Below are positions 1 to 7,061 of a DNA stretch of 61,006 nt, one piece after another. Positions within the stretch are counted from its first letter, which is position 1. Each line of letters opens with the position of its first letter. The stretch is from a virus. Under the pieces are notes generated by a model, which searched no databases, was not told the DNA's origin, and worked only from the letters and a program-made list of their open reading frames with translations. The DNA lies in IMG/VR virus record IMGVR_UViG_3300028809_000015, positions 1-61,006 of that record; one strand, written 5' to 3'. The translations under genes were made by a program, and so were the position numbers.

Positions 1-8
1 GGATAACC
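1..8. repeat. Left copy of 8-bp terminal direct repeat (ggataacc)
   Basis: The first eight bases equal the last eight (60999-61006). Treating them as one copy keeps a single reading frame and a family-typical protein end across the junction, while a plain end-to-end join would frameshift it. The window is therefore probably a circular or circularly permuted genome with a short assembly overlap. An 8-nt cohesive end is possible but not shown. Confidence 0.75.
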
Positions 9-481
9 TCTTTAAATAAAATATCTTCTTTGTTTTTTATATATGAATCAACAACATCGCCATCGCCATAGCCTCCAGAGTATTCAATGATCTGAGAGAG
101 GGCGGCCTCTTTTTCTTTGCATTTGAATAAATACAAAATCTTGTCAGACTGGTAACTCTTGCCGGCAGAGTTTTTTTGATGCTTATCATATGAGCGCAGT
201 ATCCAAGCCTTTCGGTGCGTCGAGGTTATGGCAAAGCTATCTTTGTCTACGTACGAAGCATATTCTCCAGATTGCTTTGATAGATCAACCCAGTTTTTTG
301 AAAGAGGCTCTCCAATTGGGAGGCTAATCTTTTTGCAGCCCGATGCGTCCCCATTGTTTTTGTATTCTGGCTTCCCGCTCTCATTAATACAGCGGTAGAC
401 CTCCAGAGGAAGAGGTGCCTGCGCATACCCAAGCAAAGGCAATGCCGATAAAACCAAGGCGATGGCAGCTGCGGTTTTCAT
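1..481 (-). CDS. Exported Adhesin_E-like protein, N-terminal 160 residues (gene crosses the window ends)
   Basis: The reading frame starts at ATG 481 and runs off the left edge. It continues from 61006 down to a stop at 60907-60909 if the 8-bp terminal overlap is collapsed, giving 190 residues. Residues 1-22 form a signal peptide ending GYAQA. The body follows the surface-adhesin protein E pattern: a YVDKDSF segment, then W, then [11 protein letters not shown] and [13 protein letters not shown]. The C-terminal part on the other edge adds VIPDSVGAGLLRRIC, the family's usual P-S...C ending. Family members are small exported proteins; the molecular role in a phage is unknown. The start overlaps the end of the Arc-type gene at 478-747, so the two are likely co-transcribed. 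A lysogenic conversion role is inferred. Confidence 0.85.
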   Translation of the reverse strand, partial: MKTAAAIALVLSALPLLGYAQAPLPLEVYRCINESGKPEYKNNGDASGCKKISLPIGEPLSKNWVDLSKQSGEYASYVDKDSFAITSTHRKAWILRSYDKHQKNSAGKSYQSDKILYLFKCKEKEAALSQIIEYSGGYGDGDVVDSYIKNKEDILFKEVI

Positions 482-747
482 GGCTTGTCCCTTTTTTCAA
501 ACACAAGCTGAAATTTCGCCCCCATCTTTTCCGCCTCTGCTTGGAATATCTTGATTGCATCTTCAAGAGTGCCCTCCCTAGAAACAGGGCTGAAACTTTC
601 TTGTAGGCGAGCAACGATCTCGGCGTTCATCGAACGTTTATTTGCCTTGGCTGATTCAGCAATACGGTCTCGCATGCCGTCTGGCAGGCGCACCACAAAT
701 TGATCTGCGGTCCGGCTTGGGTAGTTCTTTTCTTTTTCGCTTGTCAT
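478..747 (-). CDS. Arc-type ribbon-helix-helix DNA-binding protein
   Basis: About 89 residues from ATG 747; a GTG seven codons upstream (768) is an alternative, and neither has a clear ribosome binding site. The segment [20 protein letters not shown] followed by [15 protein letters not shown] is the classic Arc/Mnt ribbon-helix-helix: a beta strand that reads DNA, then two helices. The C-terminal third ([18 protein letters not shown]) is probably helical. The stop overlaps the start of the Adhesin_E-like gene. A second Arc-type gene starts divergently at 856, with direct repeats between them, so autoregulation of this cassette is likely. Confidence 0.85.
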   Translation of the reverse strand: MTSEKEKNYPSRTADQFVVRLPDGMRDRIAESAKANKRSMNAEIVARLQESFSPVSREGTLEDAIKIFQAEAEKMGAKFQLVFEKRDKP

Positions 748-780
748 TTGCGTCACGATACTAGCCACTGCATATTTTTT

Positions 781-805
781 CTATGATATGCACTTGCTAT
801 GATAT
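781..805. promoter_or_regulatory. Candidate operator: two CTATGATAT direct repeats
   Basis: CTATGATAT occurs at 781-789 and 797-805, a 16-bp step (about one and a half helical turns), in the only gap between the two divergent Arc-type genes. Arc-type dimers commonly bind tandem subsites, so these are candidate operators for one or both. No binding evidence is available. Confidence 0.45.
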
Positions 806-855
806 TAAATTGGGACTAATATGTAGTTGCGATGGTCGCAAAGCATGGGGGAAAT

Positions 856-1020
856 ATGACTGATCCAGTAGCAATGCAGGTTCGAATACCGCTTGACCTG
901 AGAAATTGGCTGCGCAAAGCGGCTGAGGTAAATGCTCGTTCAATGAACGGACAACTTGTCACCATCCTAAGGAATGCCAAAGCCGCAGATGAAAAGCACG
1001 TCATTGGGGCGACGGCATGA
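856..1020 (+). CDS. Small Arc-type ribbon-helix-helix protein
   Basis: A 54-residue protein. ATG 856 is chosen over an upstream in-frame GTG because GGGGG lies four bases before it. The segment AMQVRIPLDLRNWLRKAAEV followed by NARSMNGQLVTILRNAK is an Arc-family ribbon-helix-helix. Its stop overlaps the start of the KilA-N gene (ATGA at 1017-1020), so the two are translationally coupled. It is probably a repressor acting on the divergent promoters at 768-832. Confidence 0.8.
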   Translation: MTDPVAMQVRIPLDLRNWLRKAAEVNARSMNGQLVTILRNAKAADEKHVIGATA

Positions 1021-1658
1021 GCAAACTCGTCAAGGCTGAATACGAAGGCGTTGCCGTCAGTTTTCAGGACGACGGCTGGTTCAATGCAACACAAGTGGCC
1101 GCGAAACATGGAAAGCGAGTGGATAACTGGCTGCGCTCGCAGGAGACTCAGGACTATGTGGGCGCCCTTTCCAATGCACTAAATACCTCAGATGTGAGGG
1201 ATTTGGTAAAAACAAAGCGCGGCAAGGATGGTGGCACTTGGTTACACCCGAAACTAGCTGTTCGGTTTGCTCAATGGATTGACGTTCGATTTGCGGTTTG
1301 GTGCGACATGCAAATTGATGCGATATTGCACGAAAACAAAGCTGAACAGATTGACGAGAGTGAGCCAAGTACTGTACTGGAGCGGACGCCGCTGTATTTG
1401 GACGTCGTCCAGGCAGTAATTCGCCACCGTCTGATGTTTCCTGTTGTGTACCAAGGCATCAACGATGTCGCCGGGTCCGACGCATTTTGTTACATGACAA
1501 AAAAGCAGGTTCGCATTGCCAAGCCATTCGCCAGACGCATTGCAAATGGGACGGCGACGTCAGAAGACTGGAAAATTCTTGACGCTCGGCGGAAGGCTTT
1601 GGGGCGCGATCAAATTCAGCCAGAACTCAACGGCTTTGGGCCGCCGGCATTGAAGTAA
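1017..1658 (+). CDS. KilA-N domain protein
   Basis: A 213-residue protein. Residues 1-105 match the KilA-N DNA-binding domain: GWFNATQVAAKHGKRVDNWL, then a Gly-Gly-Thr-Trp-Leu-His-Pro segment followed by LAVRFAQWIDVRFAVWCDMQ. KilA-N proteins occur in phages and nucleocytoplasmic viruses, often as regulators or antirepressors. The C-terminal half (DVVQAVIRHRLMFPVVYQG) is a separate unassigned domain. It is coupled to the Arc-type gene upstream. A regulatory role is inferred from family and context only. Confidence 0.85.
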   Translation: MSKLVKAEYEGVAVSFQDDGWFNATQVAAKHGKRVDNWLRSQETQDYVGALSNALNTSDVRDLVKTKRGKDGGTWLHPKLAVRFAQWIDVRFAVWCDMQIDAILHENKAEQIDESEPSTVLERTPLYLDVVQAVIRHRLMFPVVYQGINDVAGSDAFCYMTKKQVRIAKPFARRIANGTATSEDWKILDARRKALGRDQIQPELNGFGPPALK

Positions 1659-1660
1659 AA

Positions 1661-1696
1661 AAGAAACCCCGAACGATCTTGGCGGAGGATTCGGGG
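1661..1696 (-). terminator. Hairpin with T-rich tail on the minus strand
   Basis: CCCCGAA (1667-1673) pairs with TTCGGGG (1690-1696). Read leftward the stem is followed by a T-rich run (complement of 1656-1666). It could end transcription of the leftward gene at 1945-2127, or act as an mRNA structure behind the KilA-N gene. Confidence 0.5.
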
Positions 1697-1729
1697 TCAT
1701 GCTCACCACTAAGAAGAATGGAGAAGCAA

Positions 1730-1936
1730 ATGAATATTATCACAACACGCGATGATGTAAAGGCGGAGTTTAAGCTAACGCCAGACGAAATGCGGGTGAT
1801 CCGAGCATATAGAAAGTTCGATGATGACAGCCAAGGCTTCTGGCTGGATAGCATGGAGGTATGCGCAAGAAAGCCAGAGTGCGGACTCCGAGCTAAAAAA
1901 TCCGAGTTGCGCCTGGTGGCAGGAGGTGCAGCATGA
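1730..1936 (+). CDS. Small protein of unknown function, HTH-like
   Basis: A 68-residue protein. ATG 1730 is preferred because GGAG lies seven bases upstream; longer in-frame starts would run through the hairpin at 1667-1696. The segment FKLTPDEMRVIRAYRKFDDD is predicted helical and is followed by a basic tail. It may be a small DNA-binding accessory factor downstream of the KilA-N gene. No family was recognised. Confidence 0.6.
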   Translation: MNIITTRDDVKAEFKLTPDEMRVIRAYRKFDDDSQGFWLDSMEVCARKPECGLRAKKSELRLVAGGAA

Positions 1937-1944
1937 GTAGCAAT

Positions 1945-2127
1945 CTAAAATCTCACGCTCGCCGGCCACCACTCATAGACCTCTTCGGCGGCGACATATC
2001 CAGGTTGTTCGGTGAAATAGAACCGGCGCTCATCGGCATTCCAAACGGCTTCGCGCCTAGTTCCGTCATGCAATACGGTAACGCAAATCTCGTCGTGGCG
2101 TAGGCGGGATAGGGCTGAATCTAGCAT
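1945..2127 (-). CDS. Small phage protein of unknown function
   Basis: A 60-residue leftward protein. The pattern TVLHDGTRREAVWNADERRF followed by a Trp-Trp-Pro motif near the C-terminus is typical of small beta-rich phage accessory proteins. An opposite-strand frame of 56 codons from 1933 overlaps it completely; the minus frame is preferred on residue pattern. Function unknown. Confidence 0.6.
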   Translation of the reverse strand: MLDSALSRLRHDEICVTVLHDGTRREAVWNADERRFYFTEQPGYVAAEEVYEWWPASVRF

Positions 2128-2284
2128 GTTGCAATTTTAGCATTGCGGCTCAGGGGGCGTCACGCTGCCTTGATTTTGCGCAACCGCAACATTTCCTTAT
2201 AGATCATTTACTTGCCTAACGTTATCACCACTTATCCACAGAGTTGGGCACAGGAACTGGGGGTATGTTTCTTTTTGTAATTGG
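2128..2284. other. Intergenic region with one consensus DnaA box
   Basis: No gene is seen in this 157-bp gap. TTATCCACA at 2232-2240 is a perfect DnaA 9-mer, with a nearby GTTATCACCA (2221-2230) that is weaker. One perfect 9-mer can occur by chance in 61 kb, so an origin here is only a possibility. The gap probably also holds the promoter of the leftward 1945-2127 gene. Confidence 0.3.
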
Positions 2285-2491
2285 TTAGGCTTGCTCCGTC
2301 CTTACGTCCTGCCAGTCGGTCCATGCAATCTTCGGCTCTTCCGGGTATCGAAGTGGCGCGGTCAAAATCTTCTTCCGCCATTGCAGAACCTTTTCCGTTC
2401 TGAATGATGGGCGCATTGAATTGCTATCCAGATGAAAGAACTCACCATATTCCACCTGTCGTTCGACAAACCGAAAATCCACGTCAACCAT
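2285..2491 (-). CDS. Small phage protein of unknown function
   Basis: A 68-residue protein. The second of two adjacent ATGs is chosen because AGGAGG lies four bases before it. The end pattern LRYPEEPKIAWTDWQDV resembles many short phage proteins that finish in a W-T-(D/E)-W-Q-D-V motif. It is the last of a closely packed leftward set (2285-5052). Function unknown. Confidence 0.7.
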   Translation of the reverse strand: MVDVDFRFVERQVEYGEFFHLDSNSMRPSFRTEKVLQWRKKILTAPLRYPEEPKIAWTDWQDVRTEQA

Positions 2492-2515
2492 CATTCCTCC
2501 TGCGCCCGTAGGCGA

Positions 2516-2719
2516 TCAATCATTATTACGCGGTTTGGCGCCAAGGGCAGTCTGTCCCTGCGCTTTCATTTTCGCAATAGTCCTCGCCAGCTTATTAATA
2601 TGGTTGGCAAGCAGCACCAAGTCTGAATCCTTAACGCTCGGATTGCTCCGCGTCAACAACTCTTGGCGCAGGCGGGCCGCGTGTTTCATTGCGTCGGCTA
2701 GGGTGCGGGTGGTGGACAT
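2516..2719 (-). CDS. Small helical phage protein of unknown function
   Basis: A 67-residue protein starting at the ATG four bases after GGGAGG; a longer frame upstream lacks a ribosome binding site and overlaps its neighbour. The protein is mostly helical (LADAMKHAARLRQELLTRS, then DLVLLANHINKLARTIAKMK). Its start lies inside the end of the gene at 2698-2916, so translation is probably coupled. Function unknown. Confidence 0.7.
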   Translation of the reverse strand: MSTTRTLADAMKHAARLRQELLTRSNPSVKDSDLVLLANHINKLARTIAKMKAQGQTALGAKPRNND

Positions 2720-2916
2720 GCATCCTCCCTTGTGTCTGCTTCTGGCGGGACGCCGACCTCGGCCGGATAAGCTATCTTGAATTCGACGAACCAATTCTCA
2801 TCGAAATATTGCCGAACAGAAAACGATCCGCCAAGTGCCGTAACTCTTTTGCACTCCTCACGCATTAAGTCCACCGTCTTCTGGTCTGTATAAAGCACTG
2901 TGCTCAGTGAAACCAT
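2698..2916 (-). CDS. Small protein of unknown function
   Basis: A 72-residue protein starting at the second ATG of a pair that follows GGGAGGTGGGAA. Residues FSVRQYFDENWFVEFKIAYP suggest a compact alpha/beta fold. It overlaps the downstream gene by 22 bases. No family recognised. Confidence 0.65.
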   Translation of the reverse strand: MVSLSTVLYTDQKTVDLMREECKRVTALGGSFSVRQYFDENWFVEFKIAYPAEVGVPPEADTREDACPPPAP

Positions 2917-2940
2917 CATTTCCCACCTCCCAATGGTCAA

Positions 2941-3141
2941 TCAGTTATTCCCGGCGCTCGGGGCTGCGTCCGGTCGAAGCGCCTTGAACTTGACGCCGAA
3001 TATTCTCAACGTCTTCGTGTAGCCGTGCCGCTCGCTGAACGTCGGCTCCATTGTCGAAATGCACAGGCCGTAGCCAAAGACGCGAAACCAGCAGCCCCAA
3101 TGCCTTCCTTGCATCCAAGCTGTGCCGCACAAAGCTTTCAT
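2941..3141 (-). CDS. Small conserved-type phage protein
   Basis: A 66-residue protein. The core FRVFGYGLCISTMEPTFSER and GYTKTLRIFGVKFKALRP match a pattern common in phage accessory regions (short basic proteins with FG(Y)GL and S-E-R-x-G-Y). A competing minus frame at 2945-3130 is rejected as a shadow. The start overlaps the upstream stop as ATGA, indicating coupling. Function unknown. Confidence 0.75.
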   Translation of the reverse strand: MKALCGTAWMQGRHWGCWFRVFGYGLCISTMEPTFSERHGYTKTLRIFGVKFKALRPDAAPSAGNN

Positions 3142-3518
3142 GCTTGGCCCTTGGTCGGATCGGCCAGTGCTACGGCAGCGCGGGTGATTGCGCGCCTGAT
3201 GGCGCCGGCTTCATCGTCTCCATATTTCTCATCGACGCGCACCGGCGTTCCAGAGCTCTTCCATACACAAACAGCAGGCGACTTTATCCAATTGCAATCC
3301 TTGTCGTAGCCATTGAACAATTCGCAGCCGGTATCAATGCATAGCTTCAGGCGTGCAGCCAGCCGCAGTGCATCGCCATCGTCGGCAAGTGAATTGAACT
3401 CAACAATTCGACCATCTCGCCAGATCATCACCCTGCCAGTCGCATCATTTGGCGATTCGTAAAGTCCGTAATTGGCCGCCTTCGCCGCCAGTTCGAGCAG
3501 TGTCTTGTCGTCTATCAT
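3138..3518 (-). CDS. Phage ABA-sandwich-like small protein
   Basis: A 126-residue protein. It starts with a helix (LLELAAKAANYGLYE), has a central FNSLADDGDALRLAARLKL segment and ends with a helix rich in R and A (AIRRAITRAAVALAD). The N-P/S-L-x-D-D-G-D-A-L-x-L-A signature occurs in phage accessory proteins assigned to the phage ABA sandwich domain; I recognise the signature but not a function. It overlaps both neighbours by four bases. Confidence 0.75.
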   Translation of the reverse strand: MIDDKTLLELAAKAANYGLYESPNDATGRVMIWRDGRIVEFNSLADDGDALRLAARLKLCIDTGCELFNGYDKDCNWIKSPAVCVWKSSGTPVRVDEKYGDDEAGAIRRAITRAAVALADPTKGQA

Positions 3519-3820
3519 GATGCTTCCTTTGCTTGGGTTGGCTCGTATTTGCGCAGCCGCTCAATCTCGGCGATCAGCTTGAGGACGGTGGCGGGGTTGG
3601 CGGCGGCGATGAAATGCACGTCGTGATTGTCGCGATACGGGGGATCTTTTGTGTCAACACAAGCGGCGCATCGAGCGACAACCATGGACTTCCCGGGTTG
3701 CCTTAAGAACTCAGGCTTGTACACGTACATATCCACCGGGTACGCGGTGCCGACATATTTGGAGCTCCACGGTCCCGGCGTTGCCGCAAGCGCCAGCGCT
3801 TTTAGTCTTTCAAGGTCCAT
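3515..3820 (-). CDS. Ea22-like phage protein
   Basis: A 101-residue protein. The ATG at 3820 is chosen because GGGG precedes it by six bases; an ATG two codons earlier abuts that site. LKALALAATPGPW at the N-terminus and HFIAAANPATVLKLIAEIERL at the C-terminus are the Ea22-like hallmarks. Ea22-like proteins are common early-left accessory proteins of lambdoid phages with poorly known roles. The gene overlaps 3138-3518 by four bases. Confidence 0.8.
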   Translation of the reverse strand: MDLERLKALALAATPGPWSSKYVGTAYPVDMYVYKPEFLRQPGKSMVVARCAACVDTKDPPYRDNHDVHFIAAANPATVLKLIAEIERLRKYEPTQAKEAS

Positions 3821-3829
3821 TCCCATCCC

Positions 3830-4012
3830 CTAATCTGGATACTTTTCATAGAATGCTCCCCTGCCGATTTCGTCGCATTCCTCGACGTACTGCCAAACTT
3901 CATCGGCCAGGCTTTCCTTTCCGTACATGTAATCCGAATATTTCAGCGTCTCGAAGTCCATGCGCTTTTCGATTGCCTTCTTCGCAATCCAGATCATTTC
4001 TTCTTTATTCAT
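3830..4012 (-). CDS. Small acidic protein of unknown function
   Basis: A 60-residue protein using the same start layout as its neighbour (GGGGATGGGA before ATG 4012). It is helical and acidic, with EEMIWIAKKAIEKRM and an end WQYVEECDEIGRGAFYEKYP. No family recognised; part of the packed leftward set. Confidence 0.65.
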   Translation of the reverse strand: MNKEEMIWIAKKAIEKRMDFETLKYSDYMYGKESLADEVWQYVEECDEIGRGAFYEKYPD

Positions 4013-4026
4013 TCCCATCCCCTTGG

Positions 4027-5052
4027 TCAGTTCTTCGATTGCTGAATGGCTGCGTCGATAGCGGCGCGCGGCGTCTCAAACGATTTCCCCTCTCCGGAAA
4101 GAACGATGTATTCCTCATCTTCATTCTGCGTGAACAACTGATACCGAACGACTGGGTGATCGAGTTTTGCCGCCTGAATCCATGCGGTATTCGAGATAAC
4201 AAAATCAAGTCGCTCTGCATCCTTGCCCTCTGGCTTCGCAGCCACCTGATTGCTGGATAGGGCGGCGCGGGCTTTCCATGCCTGCCATGCCGAGATAACC
4301 CAAATTTCTTCATTCGGCTGAGTGGTCACCCATTCTTGAAAAGCCTTCTGCTCATCCACTACGCCAGATACAGGCTGCGCATCTGTAGTTTGCTTCTCAC
4401 CAGTGAACGACAAATTTGTTTGATCTTCACATTTTCCAGAATCTTGAACACAAACGTGCTGCGCCTCCACTGAAGCTGGGAGGGCGGCAACGCGTCGAAT
4501 AAGCTCAGTCGAAGTAACGCCTTCGTACATGGCGCGATAGTCGGCAACGCAGTTGTGTTGGAACACGGCTTTGCGATGTCCGTGCGTGTCATGCCATTCA
4601 ATTAGCCATGCCTCAGTTTCCCGCTCGTCTGCCACCGGCTTGGCTTCTGCGGCATCGGCTGCAACAAATCTAGGATTTGTCATCATTGGCTTTACTTCGC
4701 CCATGCCTGGATACGTTTTAAACTTGTCGTATGCCTTGACCGCTTCCATTGACGGAAACCATCCATTGTTCTGGCCGTAGCGATGCTGACCGCAAGGCTT
4801 CAGCCAGCCGCAGGCATTACAGGAATAGAAATCGTAATGCGGCGTCCCTGATTTATGATCGCAAGGAATCATGCTTTCGTCGCCTGCGGCATTGGTAGCG
4901 GCGAGGGCGTCTTTGGCGAACGTCATGGCGTCCGACGCTTTTACGTACCAAACCGTCGGTCCAAGTTGCACCCCATTTGACAGGTTAAGCAAGCCAGCGG
5001 ACTCGATAATGTCTACCAAGTCTTTCAGCGCTTCGCGTGTGTTATCGGTCAT
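4027..5052 (-). CDS. Multi-module phage accessory protein
   Basis: A 341-residue protein starting at ATG 5052 (TTTGGAC precedes; GGA-type site). It looks assembled from short modules joined by A/P/E-rich linkers. These are an N-terminal helical part (EALKDLVDIIESAGLL), a Cys-rich part with CNACGWLKPCGQHRYG (possible metal site), a middle part (EAWLIEWHDTHGHRKAVFQH), and the C-terminal module KDAERLD...FETPRAAIDAAI. That last module is also the C-terminus of the protein at 9360-9668, and the QPVSGxVDE linker recurs in the protein at 9659-11455. Function unknown; modular reuse suggests recombination among accessory genes. Confidence 0.75.
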   Translation of the reverse strand: MTDNTREALKDLVDIIESAGLLNLSNGVQLGPTVWYVKASDAMTFAKDALAATNAAGDESMIPCDHKSGTPHYDFYSCNACGWLKPCGQHRYGQNNGWFPSMEAVKAYDKFKTYPGMGEVKPMMTNPRFVAADAAEAKPVADERETEAWLIEWHDTHGHRKAVFQHNCVADYRAMYEGVTSTELIRRVAALPASVEAQHVCVQDSGKCEDQTNLSFTGEKQTTDAQPVSGVVDEQKAFQEWVTTQPNEEIWVISAWQAWKARAALSSNQVAAKPEGKDAERLDFVISNTAWIQAAKLDHPVVRYQLFTQNEDEEYIVLSGEGKSFETPRAAIDAAIQQSKN

Positions 5053-5103
5053 GTCCAAATCCTTTCTGGTTTGATCGGCATACCAGCCACCCCCCTTAAT
5101 CAT

Positions 5104-5356
5104 TTAAGCAAAAGCGCATCCCGACAGAAATCGTCGTCCAATATACAGTTGTAAGTGGTTGATTTTATTGATGCCATACAGTGTGCTTTTGTGGATATGA
5201 GATTGCTATCAAAATGCCGTTTTGTCTTTAAAAATCAAACGGTTAAAGATAAATTGCCGATATAATGCACACATGTATATCGATTCCGCTAAGGCTAGTG
5301 TACATGCTGGTTTTGGGGCAGTCGTCCAAAATCGTCCAAAATTCGTCCAAAATAAA
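5104..5356. promoter_or_regulatory. Candidate attP / integrase arm-site region
   Basis: A 253-bp non-coding gap directly downstream of the integrase gene, AT-rich on its left part. TCGTCCAAAA occurs three times at 5322-5331, 5332-5341 and 5343-5352, and a related TCGTCCAATAT lies at 5134-5144. Short direct repeats flanking an AT-rich core next to int are the usual layout of attP with arm-type sites. The core crossover site itself is not identified. Promoter elements for the leftward genes below 5052 may also lie here. Confidence 0.5.
5322..5352. repeat. Three near-tandem TCGTCCAAAA repeats
   Basis: Copies start at 5322, 5332 and 5343, thus 10 and 11 bp apart, on the same helical face, five bases from the 3' end of the integrase gene. 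This spacing fits cooperative binding of integrase N-terminal domains to arm-type sites. Inference from position and pattern. Confidence 0.6.
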
Positions 5357-6457
5357 TCAACCATTTGCCACGTCGATCCAATCAGATCCGCGCGGATCGA
5401 TGTACTTTTCCGTCATCTCTAGCGATGCATGGCCGAAAAGTTTTTGGGTAAATTCCTTTTGGTACTCCCTTTCGTAAAGCCTGCCAGATAATGACCTGAT
5501 TTCGTGAAAACTCTGTGGGGTTTTGTCTGTATTTGGCATTACCCCGGCAGCATCACGCGCCGCAGCAAATGCATTGCTGATCGTATCCATTTTGACCTTT
5601 GCCCCAGCCTTCACCACGCCAATACTGCGACGGTGGTGTATTAGGTACTTGCTTACAACCCCGCTATTCCGGCATTGCTTTACAACATCATCAAGCGACA
5701 TTCCAACGGCATTTAGCCGCAATGTGACTGCAATTCTGATTTTGGCACCTGTTTTACCGCGCTGGCAGTACCAGTACCCGTCCTTGAAGTCTGAAAACAT
5801 GGCGTTGGAAATCTCGGCGCGGGCTTGCCCTGAAAGCAATGCGAGCCACATCGCATTAGTCAGCCATGGATCAGCATGCGGCAGTATTTGCATGAACTGG
5901 TCAAGCGACAGCCGATCCCGTTTAATAGTGACCTTTGCCGTCTTCGTGACTTCGACGGGGTTATGCCCGCGATTGATCAGCCCCTGCGACTCAGCATCAA
6001 AGAAGATGTCGAAGAGGGCTGTTCTACGCTGTCTTGCTGCGCTCGTCCCTCGTGACGCCTCAGTTTCGGCAAGAAAAACATGGATTTCACGCGTTGTTAC
6101 GGTGTTTACTGGCTTGCTTGCGAATGGCGCGGCCAAGATAAATCGAATGCTGGACTTCATCTGCTTGACCGTGTTCGGGTTCGGATGCTCCAATGCATAG
6201 GCCAGTTCGTATGCCTTGGCGCACTCAGCAAGCGTCTTCGTGCCGCCTCCCTGAACCCAATCCGCAAGGGTCGTCGCCTTTTTCGATGATAAGCAAAGGT
6301 TTGCTGTTATCGCCTCGTCAAATGCTTTTACCCGGTCCCGGCCAAGCCCCTTGGTCTTGCCGTTATCAGGGTTCCTGTACCAAAAATACCCATCCGGCTT
6401 TTGGTATAAATTGTCAGGCCAGTTTTTCCGCTTTGAAATTCTTCGTCTTGCTGCCAT
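5357..6457 (-). CDS. int: Tyrosine-family site-specific integrase
   Basis: A 366-residue phage integrase that recombines attP and attB. The N-terminus is basic (arm-type DNA-binding part), with a core-binding part around residues 70-170 and a C-terminal catalytic domain. Visible catalytic residues are H318 and R321 (FHEIRSLS), H343 (FGHASLEMT) and the nucleophile Y352 (EKYID). The box-I segment reads LLSGQARAEI: the position where lambda-type enzymes have the first catalytic Arg is A212, with R213 beside it. Excisionase lies just upstream and is likely co-transcribed. The gap downstream is the attP candidate. Confidence 0.95.
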   Translation of the reverse strand: MAARRRISKRKNWPDNLYQKPDGYFWYRNPDNGKTKGLGRDRVKAFDEAITANLCLSSKKATTLADWVQGGGTKTLAECAKAYELAYALEHPNPNTVKQMKSSIRFILAAPFASKPVNTVTTREIHVFLAETEASRGTSAARQRRTALFDIFFDAESQGLINRGHNPVEVTKTAKVTIKRDRLSLDQFMQILPHADPWLTNAMWLALLSGQARAEISNAMFSDFKDGYWYCQRGKTGAKIRIAVTLRLNAVGMSLDDVVKQCRNSGVVSKYLIHHRRSIGVVKAGAKVKMDTISNAFAAARDAAGVMPNTDKTPQSFHEIRSLSGRLYEREYQKEFTQKLFGHASLEMTEKYIDPRGSDWIDVANG

Positions 6458-6459
6458 CT

Positions 6460-6642
6460 TTAATCCCTGTATTGTGCGTCAGGCTGCACGAACCAGCCGC
6501 GCCCAATCTTCTTTGGGCGAGGGGAGATGCGCCCGCTATTTACCCAATTCCGCAAAGTATTGGCATGCGGGAGTTTTTCCCCGAACTGGATTTTTGCCCA
6601 GTCTCGCAACGAAATAAGTCTTGGCATTATTACTGCGCTCAT
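6460..6642 (-). CDS. xis: Excisionase (Xis-like)
   Basis: A 60-residue protein ending two bases before the integrase start. The pattern LISLRDWAKIQFGEKLPHAN, TLRNWVNSGRISPRPKKIG and GWFVQPDAQY is the lambda excisionase-like winged helix that bends attachment-site DNA and steers integrase towards excision. ATG 6642 has AGGTGGTGAGAG before it; an ATG five codons later is an alternative start. Confidence 0.9.
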   Translation of the reverse strand: MSAVIMPRLISLRDWAKIQFGEKLPHANTLRNWVNSGRISPRPKKIGRGWFVQPDAQYRD

Positions 6643-6683
6643 CTCTCACCACCTTTCGCTAACTGCTTATGCTGCTTGCTTAA

Positions 6684-7061
6684 TTACTCTGCCTGTTCGG
6701 CAGCAGGTCTGTCGGCCCGCGCCTCGGCTAGCTGCGCGTCCAGCTCCGCAATCTTGCTTCTGGCATTCGCCAGGCGTTCCGGCATGTCCGCGTGGACGGC
6801 GATGCGCTCACCAGTGAAAACGCGGCGTGCGTCATCAGTGCGGCTCAGTATGCCCGGAACAACCCCGCGCACAGACTCGAACAGGGTGCGCAGGCCAGCT
6901 TCGTGCGGCTGCATGTAGTGCTTGCCCAACTTTTCGTAGAACACCTTCAAGAAGGCGTCCGAACCGTAGCCCACCAGTGCGTCCAGTGCGCGCAGCTCGG
7001 CTTCACTGAAGCTCATCGTGGCCGTGACCTCGACTTTCGGCAATTGGATGATTTCAGCCAT
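6684..7061 (-). CDS. Helical protein of unknown function
   Basis: A 125-residue protein from ATG 7061, chosen for the CAGGAGGTCAG site upstream. It begins MAEIIQLPKVEVTATMSFSE and ends in a charged coiled coil (RLANARSKIAELDAQLAEAR). It overlaps the end of the next gene by eight bases. No family recognised. Confidence 0.7.
   Translation of the reverse strand: MAEIIQLPKVEVTATMSFSEAELRALDALVGYGSDAFLKVFYEKLGKHYMQPHEAGLRTLFESVRGVVPGILSRTDDARRVFTGERIAVHADMPERLANARSKIAELDAQLAEARADRPAAEQAE

Noticed and set aside
5523-6200. 225-codon plus-strand frame opposite the integrase gene
   Set aside because: It is a shadow of the integrase: no ribosome site, implausible residue content, and the minus frame shows all late catalytic motifs.
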